A stretch of DNA of 64,000 nucleotides from Balaenoptera acutorostrata (lineage: Eukaryota > Chordata > Mammalia > Artiodactyla > Balaenopteridae). The stretch spans positions 5,704,001 to 5,768,000 of the forward strand of contig NC_080067.1 in assembly GCF_949987535.1 (NCBI RefSeq), in the 5' to 3' direction. Shown here one piece after another: positions 1 to 11,349 of this stretch (its first letter is position 1; each line of letters starts with the position of its first letter). The position numbers and the translations under genes were made by a program. A model generated the notes under the pieces. The model saw only the letters and a list, made by a program, of their open reading frames with translations, had not been told where the DNA came from and made no database searches.

Positions 1-614
1 ATTGGCTACACGGGGAGCCCAGTACCTCTAGAGTCAGGTAATATTCTGGTCCAAGCCTGGCTCTGCAGAGTCTCTCATCGACTTAAAGAGAACACCAGTG
101 CCTCTCAACAGTAGCTGTATAATTGATCACTGACAGCTGTAAGAGGTAAGGGTTAGATAGGTTTTCCTTGGTTTGTTAGAAAATCAGTATTTTATGGGAA
201 AGAGGGACCACTGGACCTGGGGACTTTGAGCTGATTCCATGCATTTGGGTGAAGAAGAAATGAGGGAGCCTTATAGCATCTTCAGTGAATCCCACTTATG
301 TATTCTTATGTAGTTTAGTTGGGAACTTCAACTGCTCACTCCTAAAAGAGTGACATGGCATCAAAAGTTTAAGTCCCCTGGAATCAGAGTACCCATAATC
401 TTGGGATTGAATAATAAACAGTGCAATCAGAATGACTTTTGAAAATAGTCCATTCTTTCTCTTGGGCCAAAATGCAGATTAAGGACCATCTGTCAGAGCC
501 CAACTAATTTCTTTTGCTTCCTTACCAGGGAAATGTCTATAGAAAAGTAGAGATATTTTATGTTTGTGTATTGTGTTATGTAGGGGTCTAAGAAAGTTTT
601 TCAAGATGAATTAC
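1..614. other. unassigned sequence, no gene seen
   Basis: No repeat family or coding frame is recognised here. The stretch is AT-rich and ends at the target-site duplication of the L1 insertion that follows. Confidence 0.5.
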
Positions 615-627
615 TGAATAGTTTTTT

Positions 628-2040
628 TTTTCTAGTTTTATTTATTTTTTATTTTTAAAAAATTTTTATTGGCGTAGAGTTCATTTACTATGTTGTTACT
701 TTCTGCTGTACAGCAAAGTGAATCAGTTATACATACACATATATCCACTCTTTTTTAGATTCTTTTCCAATATAGCCCATTACAGAGTATTGAGTAGAGT
801 TCCCTGTGCTATACAGTAGGTCCTTTATTAGTAATCTATTTTATATATAGTAGAGTATATGTGTCAATCCCAATCTCCCAATTTATTTCCCCCCTTACCT
901 CCCAGTAACCGTAAGTTTATTTTCTACATCTGTAACTCTATTTCTGTTTTGTAGATAAGTTCATTTGTAACCTTTTTTTAGATTCCACATATTAGTGATA
1001 TCATATGATATTTGTCTTTCTCTGTCTGACTTACTTCACTCAGTATGAGAATCTCTAGGTCCATCCATGTTGCTGCAAATGGCATTATTTTGTTTTTTTT
1101 ATGGCTAAGTAATATTTCATTGTATATATGGACCACATCTTGTTTATCCATTCCTCTGTTCATGGACATTTAGGTTGCTTCCATGTCCTGGCTATTGTAA
1201 ATAGCACTGCAGTCTCTTCAATAAGTGGTGCTGGGAAAACTGGACAGCTACATGTAAAAGAATGAAATTAGAACACACTGTAACACCATACCCGAAAATC
1301 TCAAAATGGATTAAAGACCTAAATGCAAGGACAGATACTATAAAACTTTTAGAGGAAAACATAGGCAGAACACTGTGACATAAATTGCAGCAAGGTCTTT
1401 TCTGATCCACCTCCAAGAGCAGTAAAAATAAAAACAAAAGTAAACAAATGTGACCTAATTGAACTTACAAGCTTTTGCGCAGCAAAGGAAACCATAAACA
1501 AAACAAAAAAGACAACCCTCAGAATGGGAGAAAATATCTGCAGACAAAGGAACTGACAAGGGATTAATCTCCAAAATATACAAATGCAGCTCAATATCAA
1601 AAAAACAAATAACCCCATCAAAAATGGGCACCTAAATAGACATTTCTCCAAAGAACACATACAAATGGCCAACAAACACATGAAAAGATGTTCAACATCA
1701 CTAATTATTAGAGAAATGCAAACCAAAACTGCAATGAAGTATAACCTCACACCAGTCAGAATGGCCATCATCAAAAAATCTACAAACAACAAATGCTGGA
1801 GAGGGTGTGGAGAAAAAGGAACCCTCCTGCACTGTTGGTGGGAATGTAAACTGATACAGCCACTATGGAGAACAGTATGGAGGTTCCTTAAAAAAACTGA
1901 AAATAGAGCTACCATATGACCCAGCAGTCCCATTCCTGGGCATATATCTGGAGAAAACCATAATTCATAAAGATACATGCACCCCAATGTTCATTGCAGC
2001 ACTATTTACAATAACCTGGACATGGAAGCAACTTAAATGT
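628..2040 (-). mobile_element. L1 insertion with 5' inversion (twin priming)
   Basis: This is a truncated LINE-1 inserted on the minus strand, with its 5' part flipped. Bases 628-1212 read, on the minus strand, as the end of ORF2 and the 3' UTR, with the poly-A appearing as T-rich sequence at the left. Bases 1213-2040 read on the plus strand as an earlier part of the ORF2 C-terminus. A 13-bp target-site duplication, tgaatagtttttt, flanks the whole unit at 615-627 and 2041-2053, so both halves arrived in one event. About 40 bp of L1 sequence (around 1171-1208 and 1996-2040) is present in both halves in inverted orientation, as is common at twin-priming junctions. The element is dead: it lacks ORF1, the endonuclease and the reverse transcriptase core. 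Confidence 0.93.
1584..1919 (+). pseudogene. L1 ORF2 C-terminal fragment (inverted half of the L1)
   Basis: The 111-codon frame encodes the cysteine-rich C-terminal region of L1 ORF2p. Recognisable segments are [35 protein letters not shown] and [13 protein letters not shown]. It starts inside ORF2 and has no promoter or upstream domains, so the initial Met is incidental. It sits in the inverted 5' half of the surrounding L1 and is not a functional gene. Confidence 0.9.
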
Positions 2041-2084
2041 TGAATAGTTTTTTAAGCACTAATGAACATAAGTATATTTCTGGG

Positions 2085-2990
2085 CTCCTCATTCTGTTCT
2101 ACAACAATTAATCTATTTTATACTAATACCAACGCTACATACTCTAAGTTACTGTAACTTTATAACACTTGTTGTCTGATAGGGCAAGTCTTTTCATTTT
2201 GTTTATTTGCAAAATTGTCTTGGTTATTCTTTGCCCTTTTCTCTTCCATACTAATTTTATTGTCATCTTCTCAAACATCACACAATACTTTTTGAGATTT
2301 AGATGAAATGTGAAATAAATTTATACTTTAATTGTAAGGAAATTAACACTTTATGACATAGATTACCATTATTTATTTAGATCTTCTTCAACGTCTTTTA
2401 ATATTTTTCTCTAAAAAAATCCTTCATAGTTTTTGTTATGGCTTCATTGATAAGTTTCTTATATTTAAGTTGCTGTTGTAATGCTATGTTTCTTTTCTCA
2501 TTTTATTTTCAACTCTTTAATGTTGCCAGAGAGGAATAGACTGGTTTTTATATTGATCATGAATCTAGCTGCATTGTTAAATATTACTATTATTTTTAAT
2601 AATGTATAGATTCTTATGGCTTTCTAGAGTACCTTGGAAGCAGTGTTATTTGTATAGTTCCTTTTGCAAACTTTTGGGCTTCTGAAGTTATTGTTCTTCC
2701 TGCTGTTATTGCCCCAACTGGGATGTTCACATTGACTACACGTGGTGGTGGTGGGGATCTTGTGTCAATGCTGATTTACAGGGAACGTTTCCCCATTAAA
2801 TATGATGACTGTCTCAATGTTATCTTCAGTGATTACAAAAATGAATATTTGGAAATAAATCTGAAATTGGGTATGTTTCTCAGGAAGTACCATATTTCAC
2901 TTTTAATAATTCTATTTCTGAAGAGTTTGTCTATTTTTGGTATCTTAAGATGGGATAACCAAAATTATGTCTTCCCAAATGTTACGCTTA
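2085..2990 (-). mobile_element. old L1 (L1M-type) ORF2 fragment
   Basis: The minus strand resembles the mid-ORF2 region of an ancient L1. Recognisable parts are the 'gatagggcaagtc' and 'aaaattgtcttgg' segments near 2180-2225, the 'atttagatcttcttcaacgt' segment near 2376-2396, and 'ccccattaaatatgatgac' near 2792-2810. It is heavily mutated, with no useful reading frame. The younger L1 at 628-2040 lies just to its left. Confidence 0.6.
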
Positions 2991-3758
2991 CCTAAAAACC
3001 TGTTCCTTCCTCCTGGTTTTTCCCTTGGATTCCCATTGATCAGCATCTACTCCTACCATCCATGAGCAAATGGCAATAATGTCCAAGACTGATTGCCACT
3101 ATCTGATAGTCCTTTCCCAGAATAATTGTGCATGTGAGCACAAATTGAGACTTGAAAGGAAATCTTAAACATTAAGACAGATTTTGTATACATGTTCTTA
3201 AACTCACCTTTGACCAGTCTTTTTTTTTTTTTTTAACTGTATGCAGCTTAAAATGTTAAAAGGAATTGTAAAAGAAACAAAAATTGTTGGGGTATAGATT
3301 TTATTTTAACATGAATTATCTGAATTTTATTTCAAATGGACATATCCTGAAAACACATTGGATCACTTGTGTTGGATCACATTGATCACACTTATCAATT
3401 AATATTGGATCAATTAACAACATTGGATCAGTTAACATCAATTAACATTGGATCACATTGGATCACACTTATCAATTAACTTTGCATACATATGAATATA
3501 TGAAAGCTATATTTTCTCATTTTAAAATTAATTTATGCTCAGTCTAGAAAATTTAGAAGGAAGAAAAAGTATAACCACTATAATGTAGTAAAATCTATAA
3601 CACTGAGAATCAGCTACTCTTGAGTTTTTGGTGATTTTTCTCTCAGTCTTTTCCTTATGCTTAGGATTATTAAGCAGGTACATTTTCGTATACTATTAAG
3701 GATGTTTCTAAATCAATACAATATTTTTAATTGCTGCACAATACTTCTCTATATTGAG
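2991..3758. other. unassigned, with a local repeat cluster
   Basis: No gene or repeat family is recognised. A run of T lies near 3219-3234. From 3357 to 3480 short words based on 'ttggatca' and 'atcaattaac' recur several times; this is listed separately. Confidence 0.45.
3357..3480. repeat. degenerate minisatellite-like cluster
   Basis: Within about 120 bp the words 'cattggatcac' and 'acttatcaattaa' recur in shuffled copies separated by a few bases. The longest repeat, 'gatcacacttatcaattaa', appears near 3384 and again near 3461. This looks like local tandem duplication followed by decay rather than a named repeat. Confidence 0.7.
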
Positions 3759-4104
3759 TAGAAATGACGAGCTATGGGTCTGCAGTCCAAGTACAGCCCA
3801 CAACCTGTATTTTTGCACAGCCCATCAGCAAAAAATGGGATTTACACTTTTAAATATGTGCAAATATCAACATAATATTAATAATATAATATTTTATGAC
3901 ACATGAAAATGTATGAAATTCAAATTTCAGTTTCTGTAAGCAACGTTTTATTGGAACACAGCCGTGCTCATTTGTTTGCGTATTGTCTATGGCTGCTTTC
4001 CCACCACCAGCGCAGAGTTGCAAACTTGTGACAGAAAAGGTTTGAGTCCTAAAGACTGAAATATATTCTATCTCACCCTTTACAGAAAAATTCGCCAACC
4101 CCTG
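3759..4104. mobile_element. hAT-Charlie non-autonomous DNA transposon
   Basis: The right end reads 'ttcgccaacccctg' and the body includes 'tattggaacacagccgtgct' and 'attgtctatggctgctttc', which are typical of an abundant mammalian hAT-Charlie MITE (MER-type). The left end, near 'gagctatgggtctgcag', is the diverged counterpart. Flanking 8-mers (3751-3758 atattgag and 4105-4112 atataggc) could be a decayed target-site duplication. I do not assign an exact subfamily. Confidence 0.8.
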
Positions 4105-4170
4105 ATATAGGCTCACAGTGCTTTATAAAACCAGCCCCATTTTGTTCAGCAGCAGTTGGTTCCTATTTTT

Positions 4171-4455
4171 TTCAATTTATTTTATTGAAATATAGTTGAT
4201 TTACAACTTTGTGTTAATTTCTGCTGTACAGCAAAGTGATACAGTTATATATATATATATACATTATATATATATATGTTCTTTTCCATATTCTTTTCCA
4301 TTATGGTTTATTACAGGATATTGAATATAGTTCCTTGTGCTATACAGTAGGACCTTGTTGTGTATCCATTCTATATATAATAGTTTGCTTCTGCTAATCC
4401 CAAACTCCCAATCCATCCCTCCCCCACCCCCTCCCCCTTGAGGAGGGGTTGCCAA
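4171..4455 (-). mobile_element. short truncated L1 3' end
   Basis: The minus strand carries only the L1 3' UTR, with the landmarks 'tgctgtacagcaaagtgata' and 'gtgctatacagtaggacctt' seen on the plus strand. It is flanked by a perfect 13-bp target-site duplication, ggttcctattttt, at 4158-4170 and 4456-4468. An AT dinucleotide run (around 4246-4276) has expanded inside it. There is no coding capacity. Confidence 0.93.
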
Positions 4456-4474
4456 GGTTCCTATTTTTGATTAT

Positions 4475-4684
4475 TCACAGACGATCCTGCCATGCTCTCT
4501 CACCTCTCTGTGCTTTTGTTCTAGATGTACCCTCTGTCTAAAAATCCTCTCCCCCTTCTCTACTTCAAGGTGAACGCCTCCTTATCCCTAAAGTCACAAC
4601 CTTCACCATATCAAGAGACAGTGTAAGTCCCTCAAGGTCCAGTATTTCACAAGGCTGTATATTTCACTCTCTCATCAATGTTAG
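4475..4684 (+). mobile_element. L2 LINE fragment (left part)
   Basis: The sequence resembles the L2 3' region, in which a stretch like 'tgttctagatgtaccctctg' is followed by a 'cttctctacttcaaggtgaa' segment. The match is diverged. It appears to continue at 4925-5083 after an intervening MIR. Confidence 0.5.
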
Positions 4685-4685
4685 T

Positions 4686-4885
4686 AATGATAAAAATTTA
4701 TGCCTATTGAGTGTTTACTCTGTGCCCCAGTTTATGCTAAACCTTTTACATAGTATGTCATTTAACCCTTGACAACTCCATAGGTTATGTACAATTATCA
4801 GTATCATTTTATATATTTGACCACTGACTTAGGCAAGTTAATTTGCCCCACATTACACAGCTAGTAAATAGAGGAGGAGCTCCTG
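4686..4885 (-). mobile_element. MIR SINE
   Basis: In reverse orientation the MIR pattern is clear: 'ctattgagtgtttactctgtg', then 'ttacatagtatgtcatttaa', then 'cattacacagctagtaaat'. It lies between two L2-like halves and so probably inserted into an older L2. Confidence 0.72.
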
Positions 4886-4924
4886 GATGGCCAGTTCTGG
4901 CCCCCAGGGTTACACCTTTCAAAA

Positions 4925-5083
4925 CGGATTATAATTGTAATTGCCTGTGTTTGCAGCTAGAATACCCATCTCCTTAATGCCAGGCAACATGTATATTACA
5001 TCTTGTAACTGCTAGTGCCAAGCTTGGTTCCTGATAATGGTTGACCATCATACATGCTTGTTGAATAATGAATGAATGAAGAC
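4925..5083 (+). mobile_element. L2 LINE 3' end (right part)
   Basis: It ends with 'atgcttgttgaataatgaat' followed by gaatgaa, the typical L2 3' terminus, preceded by 'ctagtgccaagcttggttcc'. This is probably the continuation of the L2 piece at 4475-4684. Confidence 0.55.
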
Positions 5084-6237
5084 TGAATCCTGACATTATT
5101 CTTCAACATTCTCTAAATCCCTCAGCAATTTTACAACGAAACTATCAAAGGCAAGATATGAGGGACAACTATTCAAACAGATGTTATTATAGAGGACCAT
5201 GTTCCTGATACCATTTAATACATTATGAAACCATCTGATAGCAAGTGAAGAGATTTTTAAATTAAGGCTGTCTTTATTTGATAAGAGTGGGAAGGATTTG
5301 AATATTTCCTCTTAGATGTTGGGATCTAGGGCAAGCATTTGAAATAACCTTGGAGCTAATAAGTAACAAAGGCCAGCCCTGAAGATAAAGACATTGATTA
5401 ATATCACAAGATCTCCCTGTCAAGAGTCATTGCAAGCTGGCAATTTAGCTTAAATGATTAAAAATTAAAGGGAGATAAAATGACTTAAACATCACACACT
5501 TCAGTGAATAAAAAGATAAATAAAATATATTGCAGAATTATAAAATGATGTTGGAATAAAGAGGAAGAGAGGGAAAATGTCAAAAGAAATGAATAGTGTT
5601 TTTTTAGCCACAAACAACCTAAACCCCTATGTTATTATTTTATGTTTTGTATCAGATTACGAAAGCTATTGACATTAGTGTGAAATTGACAATTATGAAT
5701 GTTTCACATATATTCTCCAATTTGAGGAATAAAAATATTCATATCATTCTGACAAACCAGAGACAATTTTCTGAAATATCAAGGAAGGAAATTTTAGACT
5801 TACGAACTCCACTGAAAAAGTCACTGATTCTGATTGCTGCATTCTTGAATAAAAGCACCAAAATAATAACGACGATAATAACTTCTTCCAATACCCAAAT
5901 ATCACACAATAAATGACTGAGTAGATAAATTGTTGTAGATCTTTACAATAAATAGTATGAATTAATTTAAGTTGCTTGTGCAGAGAATGTTTACTTGATA
6001 AGACTAACAGAGCGTTAAAGTTACAAAGCAGTATACATGCTACACTGGAAAAAATCATGCCTAAAGTTATATGACTGACTATATTCGAGCATATTATCAG
6101 TGGTTAAAATAATTGCTTTGGGATTTAGACATATATGTCATTTTTGTTTTCCTTTTTTGCTTATTCTATTCTCTAAAGTCTGTAATAGGTATTATTTGTG
6201 TAAAGATGACATTTTAAACATAAATACACAATTAAAA
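5084..6237. other. unassigned AT-rich sequence
   Basis: No repeat family or gene is recognised. Open frames of about 95-104 codons on both strands (5629-5916 plus, 5744-6058 minus) overlap each other and show no domain, so they are treated as chance. Confidence 0.5.
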
Positions 6238-6248
6238 CCATGCATCAG

Positions 6249-6603
6249 GGCTTCCCTGGTGGTGCAGTGGTTAAGAATCCACCTGCCAATGCAGGGGACA
6301 CGGGTTCAAGCCCTGGTCTGGGAAGATCCCACATGTCGCAGAGCAGCTAAGCCCGTGCACCGCAACTACTGAGCCTACACTCTAGAGCTCGCGAGCCACA
6401 ACTACTGAGCCCGTGTGCCACAACTACTGAAGCCCGCACTCCTAGAAACCATGCTCCCAAAAAGAGAAGCCACTGCAATGAGAAGCCCGTGCACTGCAAC
6501 GAAAAGTAGCCCCAGCTCACAGCAACTAGAGAAAGTCCACACACAGCAACAAAGACCCAACACAGCCAAAAATAAATTAAAAAACAAAACAAAACAAAAA
6601 AAA
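6249..6603 (+). mobile_element. CHR SINE (tRNA-derived, cetacean type)
   Basis: The head 'cttccctggtggtgcag' contains the pol III A box, and 'acgggttcaagccctgg' contains the B box. The A-rich tail ends near 6603. Flanking repeats 'ccatgcatcag' (6238-6248) and 'ctatgtatcag' (6604-6614) are a target-site duplication with two differences. The body holds a repeated 'ccacaactactga' segment, which makes the copy longer than the minus-strand CHR copies in this window. Confidence 0.93.
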
Positions 6604-6614
6604 CTATGTATCAG

Positions 6615-7088
6615 AAGCAGCCAAATACAGAATCAAAACCCAAGAGAAAAGTAAATAAATAATGCGGAAGATCAGATTGAAGAGCTGACAAAAAATAAAA
6701 GAAGAAATAAGATTCAAATACCACAAAAATATGCACACAATATTCATTACTTAAGTTGATAACCTCTAGCCAGGAAAACCTTTATTAATTTCCAAATATT
6801 CTAATTTTCTTTATTCTTTGACTATAGATTCCAAGTTCTGTTGCGTTCAGGAAGCAGAACATGACTTAGAGAGTTTTTACCTTTTGATATATATTAAGCT
6901 TTGGTGTGGCCTAGAATACCTTCAATATTCATGGACATTTAGAAAGAACTGTTTCTGATATTAAAGTAGGAAGTTTGAAAAACAAAGTCCAGTATATACT
7001 TGGTTGTTATTGGTTATCGTTTTTGGTTTTAGGTTAGAATTTTATGGAACCAGTTTAGCTTTTAAGATGCCACTGGCTGGTGTAATAA
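6615..7088. other. unassigned AT-rich sequence
   Basis: No feature is recognised between the SINE and the next L1. Confidence 0.45.
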
Positions 7089-7644
7089 GCTCAACGTCAC
7101 TAATTATTAGAACAATGCAAATCAAAACTGCTATGAGGTATCACCTCACACCAGACAGATTGGCTATCATTAAAAAATCTACAAACAATAAATGCTGGAG
7201 AGGGTGTGGAGAAAAGGGAACCCTCCTACACTGTTGGTGGAGATGTAAACTGGTACAGCCACTGTGGAGAACAATATGGAGATTCCTTAAACAACTAAAG
7301 AAAGAGCTACCATGTAATCCAGAAATCCCACTCCTGGGTATATGTCAGGAGAAAACCATAATTCAAAAAGATACATGCACCCCAGTGTTCATTGCAACAC
7401 TGTTTACAATAGCCAGGACATGGAAGCAACTTAAATGTCTACCAACAGAGGAATGGATAAAGAAGATGTGGTATGTATATACGCTGGAATATTACTCAGC
7501 CATAAAAAAGGACAAAATAATGCCATTTGCAGCAACATGGATGACCTAGAGATGGTTATACTGAGTGAAGTAAGTCACACAGAGAAAGACAAATATCATA
7601 TGATAGCACTTATAAGGCTACAAATGAACTTATCTACAAAATAG
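7089..7644 (+). pseudogene. L1 ORF2 C-terminal remnant, frameshifted
   Basis: The frame from about 7089 to 7549 encodes the ORF2p C-terminus ([18 protein letters not shown], then [18 protein letters not shown]). A second frame, 7435-7644, continues with [20 protein letters not shown] after a frameshift. The open frame's upstream Met at 7004 lies outside the L1 and is not a real start. It lacks the endonuclease and reverse transcriptase domains. Confidence 0.88.
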
Positions 7645-7945
7645 TAGAGTTACAGATATAGAAAATAAACTTATGGTTACCGGTGGGTAAGGGGGGGAGG
7701 AATAAATTGGGAGATTGGGGTTGACACATACACACTACTATATATAAAATAGATAACTAATAAGGACCTACTGTGTAGCACAGGGAACTCTACTCAATAC
7801 TCTGTGATGGCCTATATGGGAAAAGAATCTTAAAAAGGGTGGATATATGTATATGTATAACTGATTCATTGTGCTGTACAGAAGAAGCTAACACAACATT
7901 GTAAATCAACTATACCCCAATAAAAATTAACAGTAAATAAATAAA
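7089..7945 (+). mobile_element. 5'-truncated L1, 3' end
   Basis: The L1 starts within the ORF2 C-terminus at 'gctcaacgtcactaattatt' and runs through the 3' UTR to an A-rich tail near 7917-7945. No convincing target-site duplication was found by eye. Confidence 0.9.
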
Positions 7946-8500
7946 CTATAAAAAATAAAGTAAATAAAGCAACAATAAAATAAGAGACATAGCCATGGCA
8001 GTCCCAGCAGGAAAATCTCATTTTTAAATCATCTCTTGATGTATAGGTTGAAACTCACACACTAGTGACAACATTTTTCCAAGTAGCCCTCCATTTACCC
8101 TGAGTCCCATAAAAGGTAAGAGGTGTGAAGAGTGTCTTTGCTTTCTGATGACTCAACCTACCCTTGCTCTTCTACCCTCTTAAACCTCTATTCAGCTGGC
8201 CCCCTGGTTGTTTGTGTATAGGGATAGATACCACTTTTGCTATTCGTTTTGTCATTTTCTCCTTTTATTGTGGAAGGGAGGGGATTAATTTCAGTTCTCT
8301 TGAATGAACCAATTGCTTTACTGTAACCACAAATGTAAACCACTAATACAGACAGTATGTAGAGAGAAACTCTGATAATTCATTTTACCTGATAATAGAA
8401 AAAGAATAGTTAAAACAAGAACATGAAAATGAGAGCAATACACCGACATAGAAGAGAAGTGTGACAACATGGCTCAAGTTACACAAAGCTGTTCCGTGTT
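7946..8500. other. unassigned sequence
   Basis: No gene or named repeat is recognised. It has modest CT-rich stretches near 8140-8200. Confidence 0.45.
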
Positions 8501-8518
8501 TATTCTTAGAATTTTTTT

Positions 8519-8817
8519 AAATTAATTAATTAATTTATTTATTTATTTATTAATGGCTGTGTTGGGTCGTCGCTTCTGTGCGAGGGCTCTCTCCAGTTGC
8601 GGCAAGTGGGGGCCACTCTTCATCATGGTGCGCGGGCCTCTCACCACCGTGGCCTCTCCCGTTGTGGAGCACAGGCTCCAGACACGCAGGCTCAGCAATT
8701 GTGGCTCACGGGCCCAGCTGCTCTGCGGCATGCAGGATCCTCCCAGACCAGGGCTCAAACCCGTGTCCCCTGCATTTGCAGGCAGATTCTCAACCACTGC
8801 GCCACCAGGGAAGCCCC
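8519..8817 (-). mobile_element. CHR SINE (tRNA-derived, cetacean type)
   Basis: On the minus strand this is a CHR SINE: the tail appears as (TTTA)n at the left and the head 'gccaccagggaagcccc' at the right. A perfect 18-bp target-site duplication, tattcttagaattttttt, lies at 8501-8518 and 8818-8835. Open frames on both strands across it are shadows of the SINE. Confidence 0.95.
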
Positions 8818-8835
8818 TATTCTTAGAATTTTTTT

Positions 8836-10689
8836 TGCATTGACTTCCCTTAGCAAATACCTGCAACAATAATAATACCAATCCTAAAAAAAAAAAAAGA
8901 TAACCTCAAACCAACACGCCTTTTGGGAAATGAAAAACAGTGTGTCAGCAGTTCTATAGCAGGTGGAATTTTAATGACCTATAAACCCTTTTTCTGAGAT
9001 TCTGAAAGTATTTATCTTATACCCAAATAACTACGATACTGTCAAGGAAACCACCCTGGGTCCCTGGGTGCTAAGAAGAATATGCCATATAAATGGAATG
9101 ACAGAGAAATATGCAGGGTGTTGAGAAGCATGCAAGGATCTTTTTTGTTGTGTTTTTACTAATTCTGAAAGTAATTTTCAGACTCTGGGTTTCTATTGAT
9201 CATGGTTTTGTTGACTCCCATGAACCGAGTCTCAGAGTTCTTCCCATGTTTGTGATATCTGCACACATACTAATTTTGAAAATACTTTTTATTGATTTTT
9301 TTTTGCCATTCATTTTTTTTTAACGTTCAAAGCTATTTGTGCTAAGCCTCAGGGTAATTTATCACAACACTGTTAGCTTTGATAGGATGTGTTTGTAAAA
9401 GAAGGACTTTATCTTCCTTTCAATACAAATGAACCAAAGGGCATCTAAGATATTTTAAATAAACCTCTTTTGTTTTAAAGATGCTATAGAGTTATAATTT
9501 TATATTTCACATTCTTTTTAGCAAAAATACACAGTTTTTATCATAACTTCCAATTCAGTGGAATGATGTAATGTAAATAGATGCCTTTCATCATAATCTT
9601 CTGTTTCTAGAAATGTTCCTAATTTAAATAATTATGTATCTTGACTTCATGCCAATTAAGTTTGCTCATCTAGGGACTGAATTTTAATGAGGCATTTGAA
9701 TGAGTTTTCATTGATATGATCTTTTGGCCGGGACACAATCAAATGAGAAAAGGTTTAATCTCATATATTTTCATTTCTTCAATATTTGAAAAAGACAGAT
9801 AAGACCTTTCTTCCCCCAGAAAACGTCAAATAGAAGCACGGAACAGAAGATGGGCTTACATACATTCAAAGATCATTTACTTCCTAACACTTGAAGTCAG
9901 CGTGATTCATCTCAAAATTATAATATTAAGTGTTCACCCACTCTCTTCAAGAAAATTAAAATAAAAACCACAGTGACCAAATTTGGTCATGCTTGAAATA
10001 GTTCACTAGTTTTAAAGAGGCTGTCCACCAAAATCTGGAACTGGCAAGTGATTTAAAATGCCTCCAGTGTTAAACTGTAAGCTACATGGCTATATGTGTC
10101 TCCCTGGGAATGGACAAATCACAGTTCCCCGGAGGAAGAGGATTTTATTAGCTAAATGACTAACAGCTGCCTCGCAAGCATGAGCCTAGATAAACAGGCT
10201 GCAAATCTGTGCACCCTGCATGAAAGGCCACATAATACAAGTTGATTAAGGCTTGTATTAATGTGGCTGTGAATAAAAATAACCAACAAACAAATCTTTG
10301 CCTAATTTTAACAACTACTGATGAGAAAATCTAAACAGATGGATCATTATGAGGTGTGGGTTTATGATGAATTAGCATCGTGATCAAAGGCCAGAGGATG
10401 GCCACGGTGGCGAGGGAGGTGGGAGTCTGATCTTCACCAAGGAAGAGTTCTAATCTCTCTGCAGAAAGACAAGCATTTGGTACTTTCATCCCAAACTGAC
10501 AGAAACCCAGTAACCTTTGTATGAACAAAAGGAGCTGCAAATGACTTTGAATTTATAGTTTAATAAAGACAAGGCTTTTGATGTAGAAGCTTCCCAAAGG
10601 TAAACAAAATAAACAAAATGATACAAGTACCTGTTTGGAGAAATCCATCTTTTCTATAGGAATATGAAAAGCCATCACTTTAAGGATGG
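8836..10689. other. long unassigned stretch, possible conserved segment
   Basis: No repeat or gene is recognised over nearly 2 kb, which is long for this repeat-dense window. Around 10020-10300 the base composition is more balanced, with homeodomain-like TTAAT/ATTA words. This is discussed as a candidate conserved element. Confidence 0.45.
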
Positions 10690-10742
10690 CAATAATACCT
10701 GGAAAATAGTAGTCATTTAGAAAATGCTTTTGAATGAGTTAG
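10690..10742 (+). mobile_element. L2 3' tail fragment
   Basis: The short segment 'acctggaaaatagtagtcat' followed by 'ttagaaaatgcttttgaatg' resembles the end of L2. It is too short for certainty. Confidence 0.4.
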
Positions 10743-11349
10743 CAATACGAAACAAGGAAATTCATGTAGGTGGTCTCCTTCTAATGTGAGGTTTGCTAAA
10801 TGAAATGTGCTGAATTTTTCTAGTGGGTTGTTTCATACAGCACCGGACATGTAACCTGAGGAAATAGTTATGCATGTGGAAGATAGAGCTACAAGAATTG
10901 TATTGTGTAGGTCAAGGTACCAGTTATAACTAAGACACACTGCAGCACGGCATGGTGTCTCTCCTAGCCCAGACCTTCCTTCCCTGTGACACCTACACCT
11001 GTGGTCACGAGGATTCATTTCTCCTGGTGAGAAGGTAGCAAATTACTCACATTTGCAGGAGAGTGGTCTCTCCAGCCAGAAGATTCAGTGTGGTTCAATC
11101 ACTCTTCTACAGTACCTTTGAGGAACACTGGTCCAGAGCAGTTATCCACTGGTCTGAAAAAGTGAGAACCCTATCCAGAAAGTGAAAGATTCACCCTTAT
11201 TTATTTATTTTTTATCATCAATGCAATTCTGTTTGTCTCAAAAAGCAGTAAGATTGTCAGTACTATTTCAATTTCGTAGATGTGGAAAACAAAATAGTTA
11301 AAGCTTTCTCTAGGAAGGGGACCAAATGCTATTTCAGAGAAGTGTTCAA
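10743..11349. other. unassigned sequence before the full-length L1
   Basis: No feature is recognised. The exact point where the following L1 begins is not sharp, and no target-site duplication could be identified to fix it. Confidence 0.4.

Noticed and set aside
1349..1987. 212-codon minus-strand open frame with many hydrophobic residues
   Set aside because: It is antisense to L1 ORF2. Antisense L1 frames are characteristically rich in Leu, Phe and Ile. The same applies to 11935-12573 and 15254-15838.
6249..6603. tRNA-like A and B boxes that could be read as a tRNA gene
   Set aside because: They belong to the tRNA-derived head of a CHR SINE, and there is no full cloverleaf with an acceptor stem.
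8543..8881. Open frames of 80-112 codons on both strands over CHR SINEs (also at 32549-32891 and 44884-45305)
   Set aside because: They lie inside tRNA-derived SINEs bounded by target-site duplications; every CHR copy gives the same translations, so they are repeat shadows.
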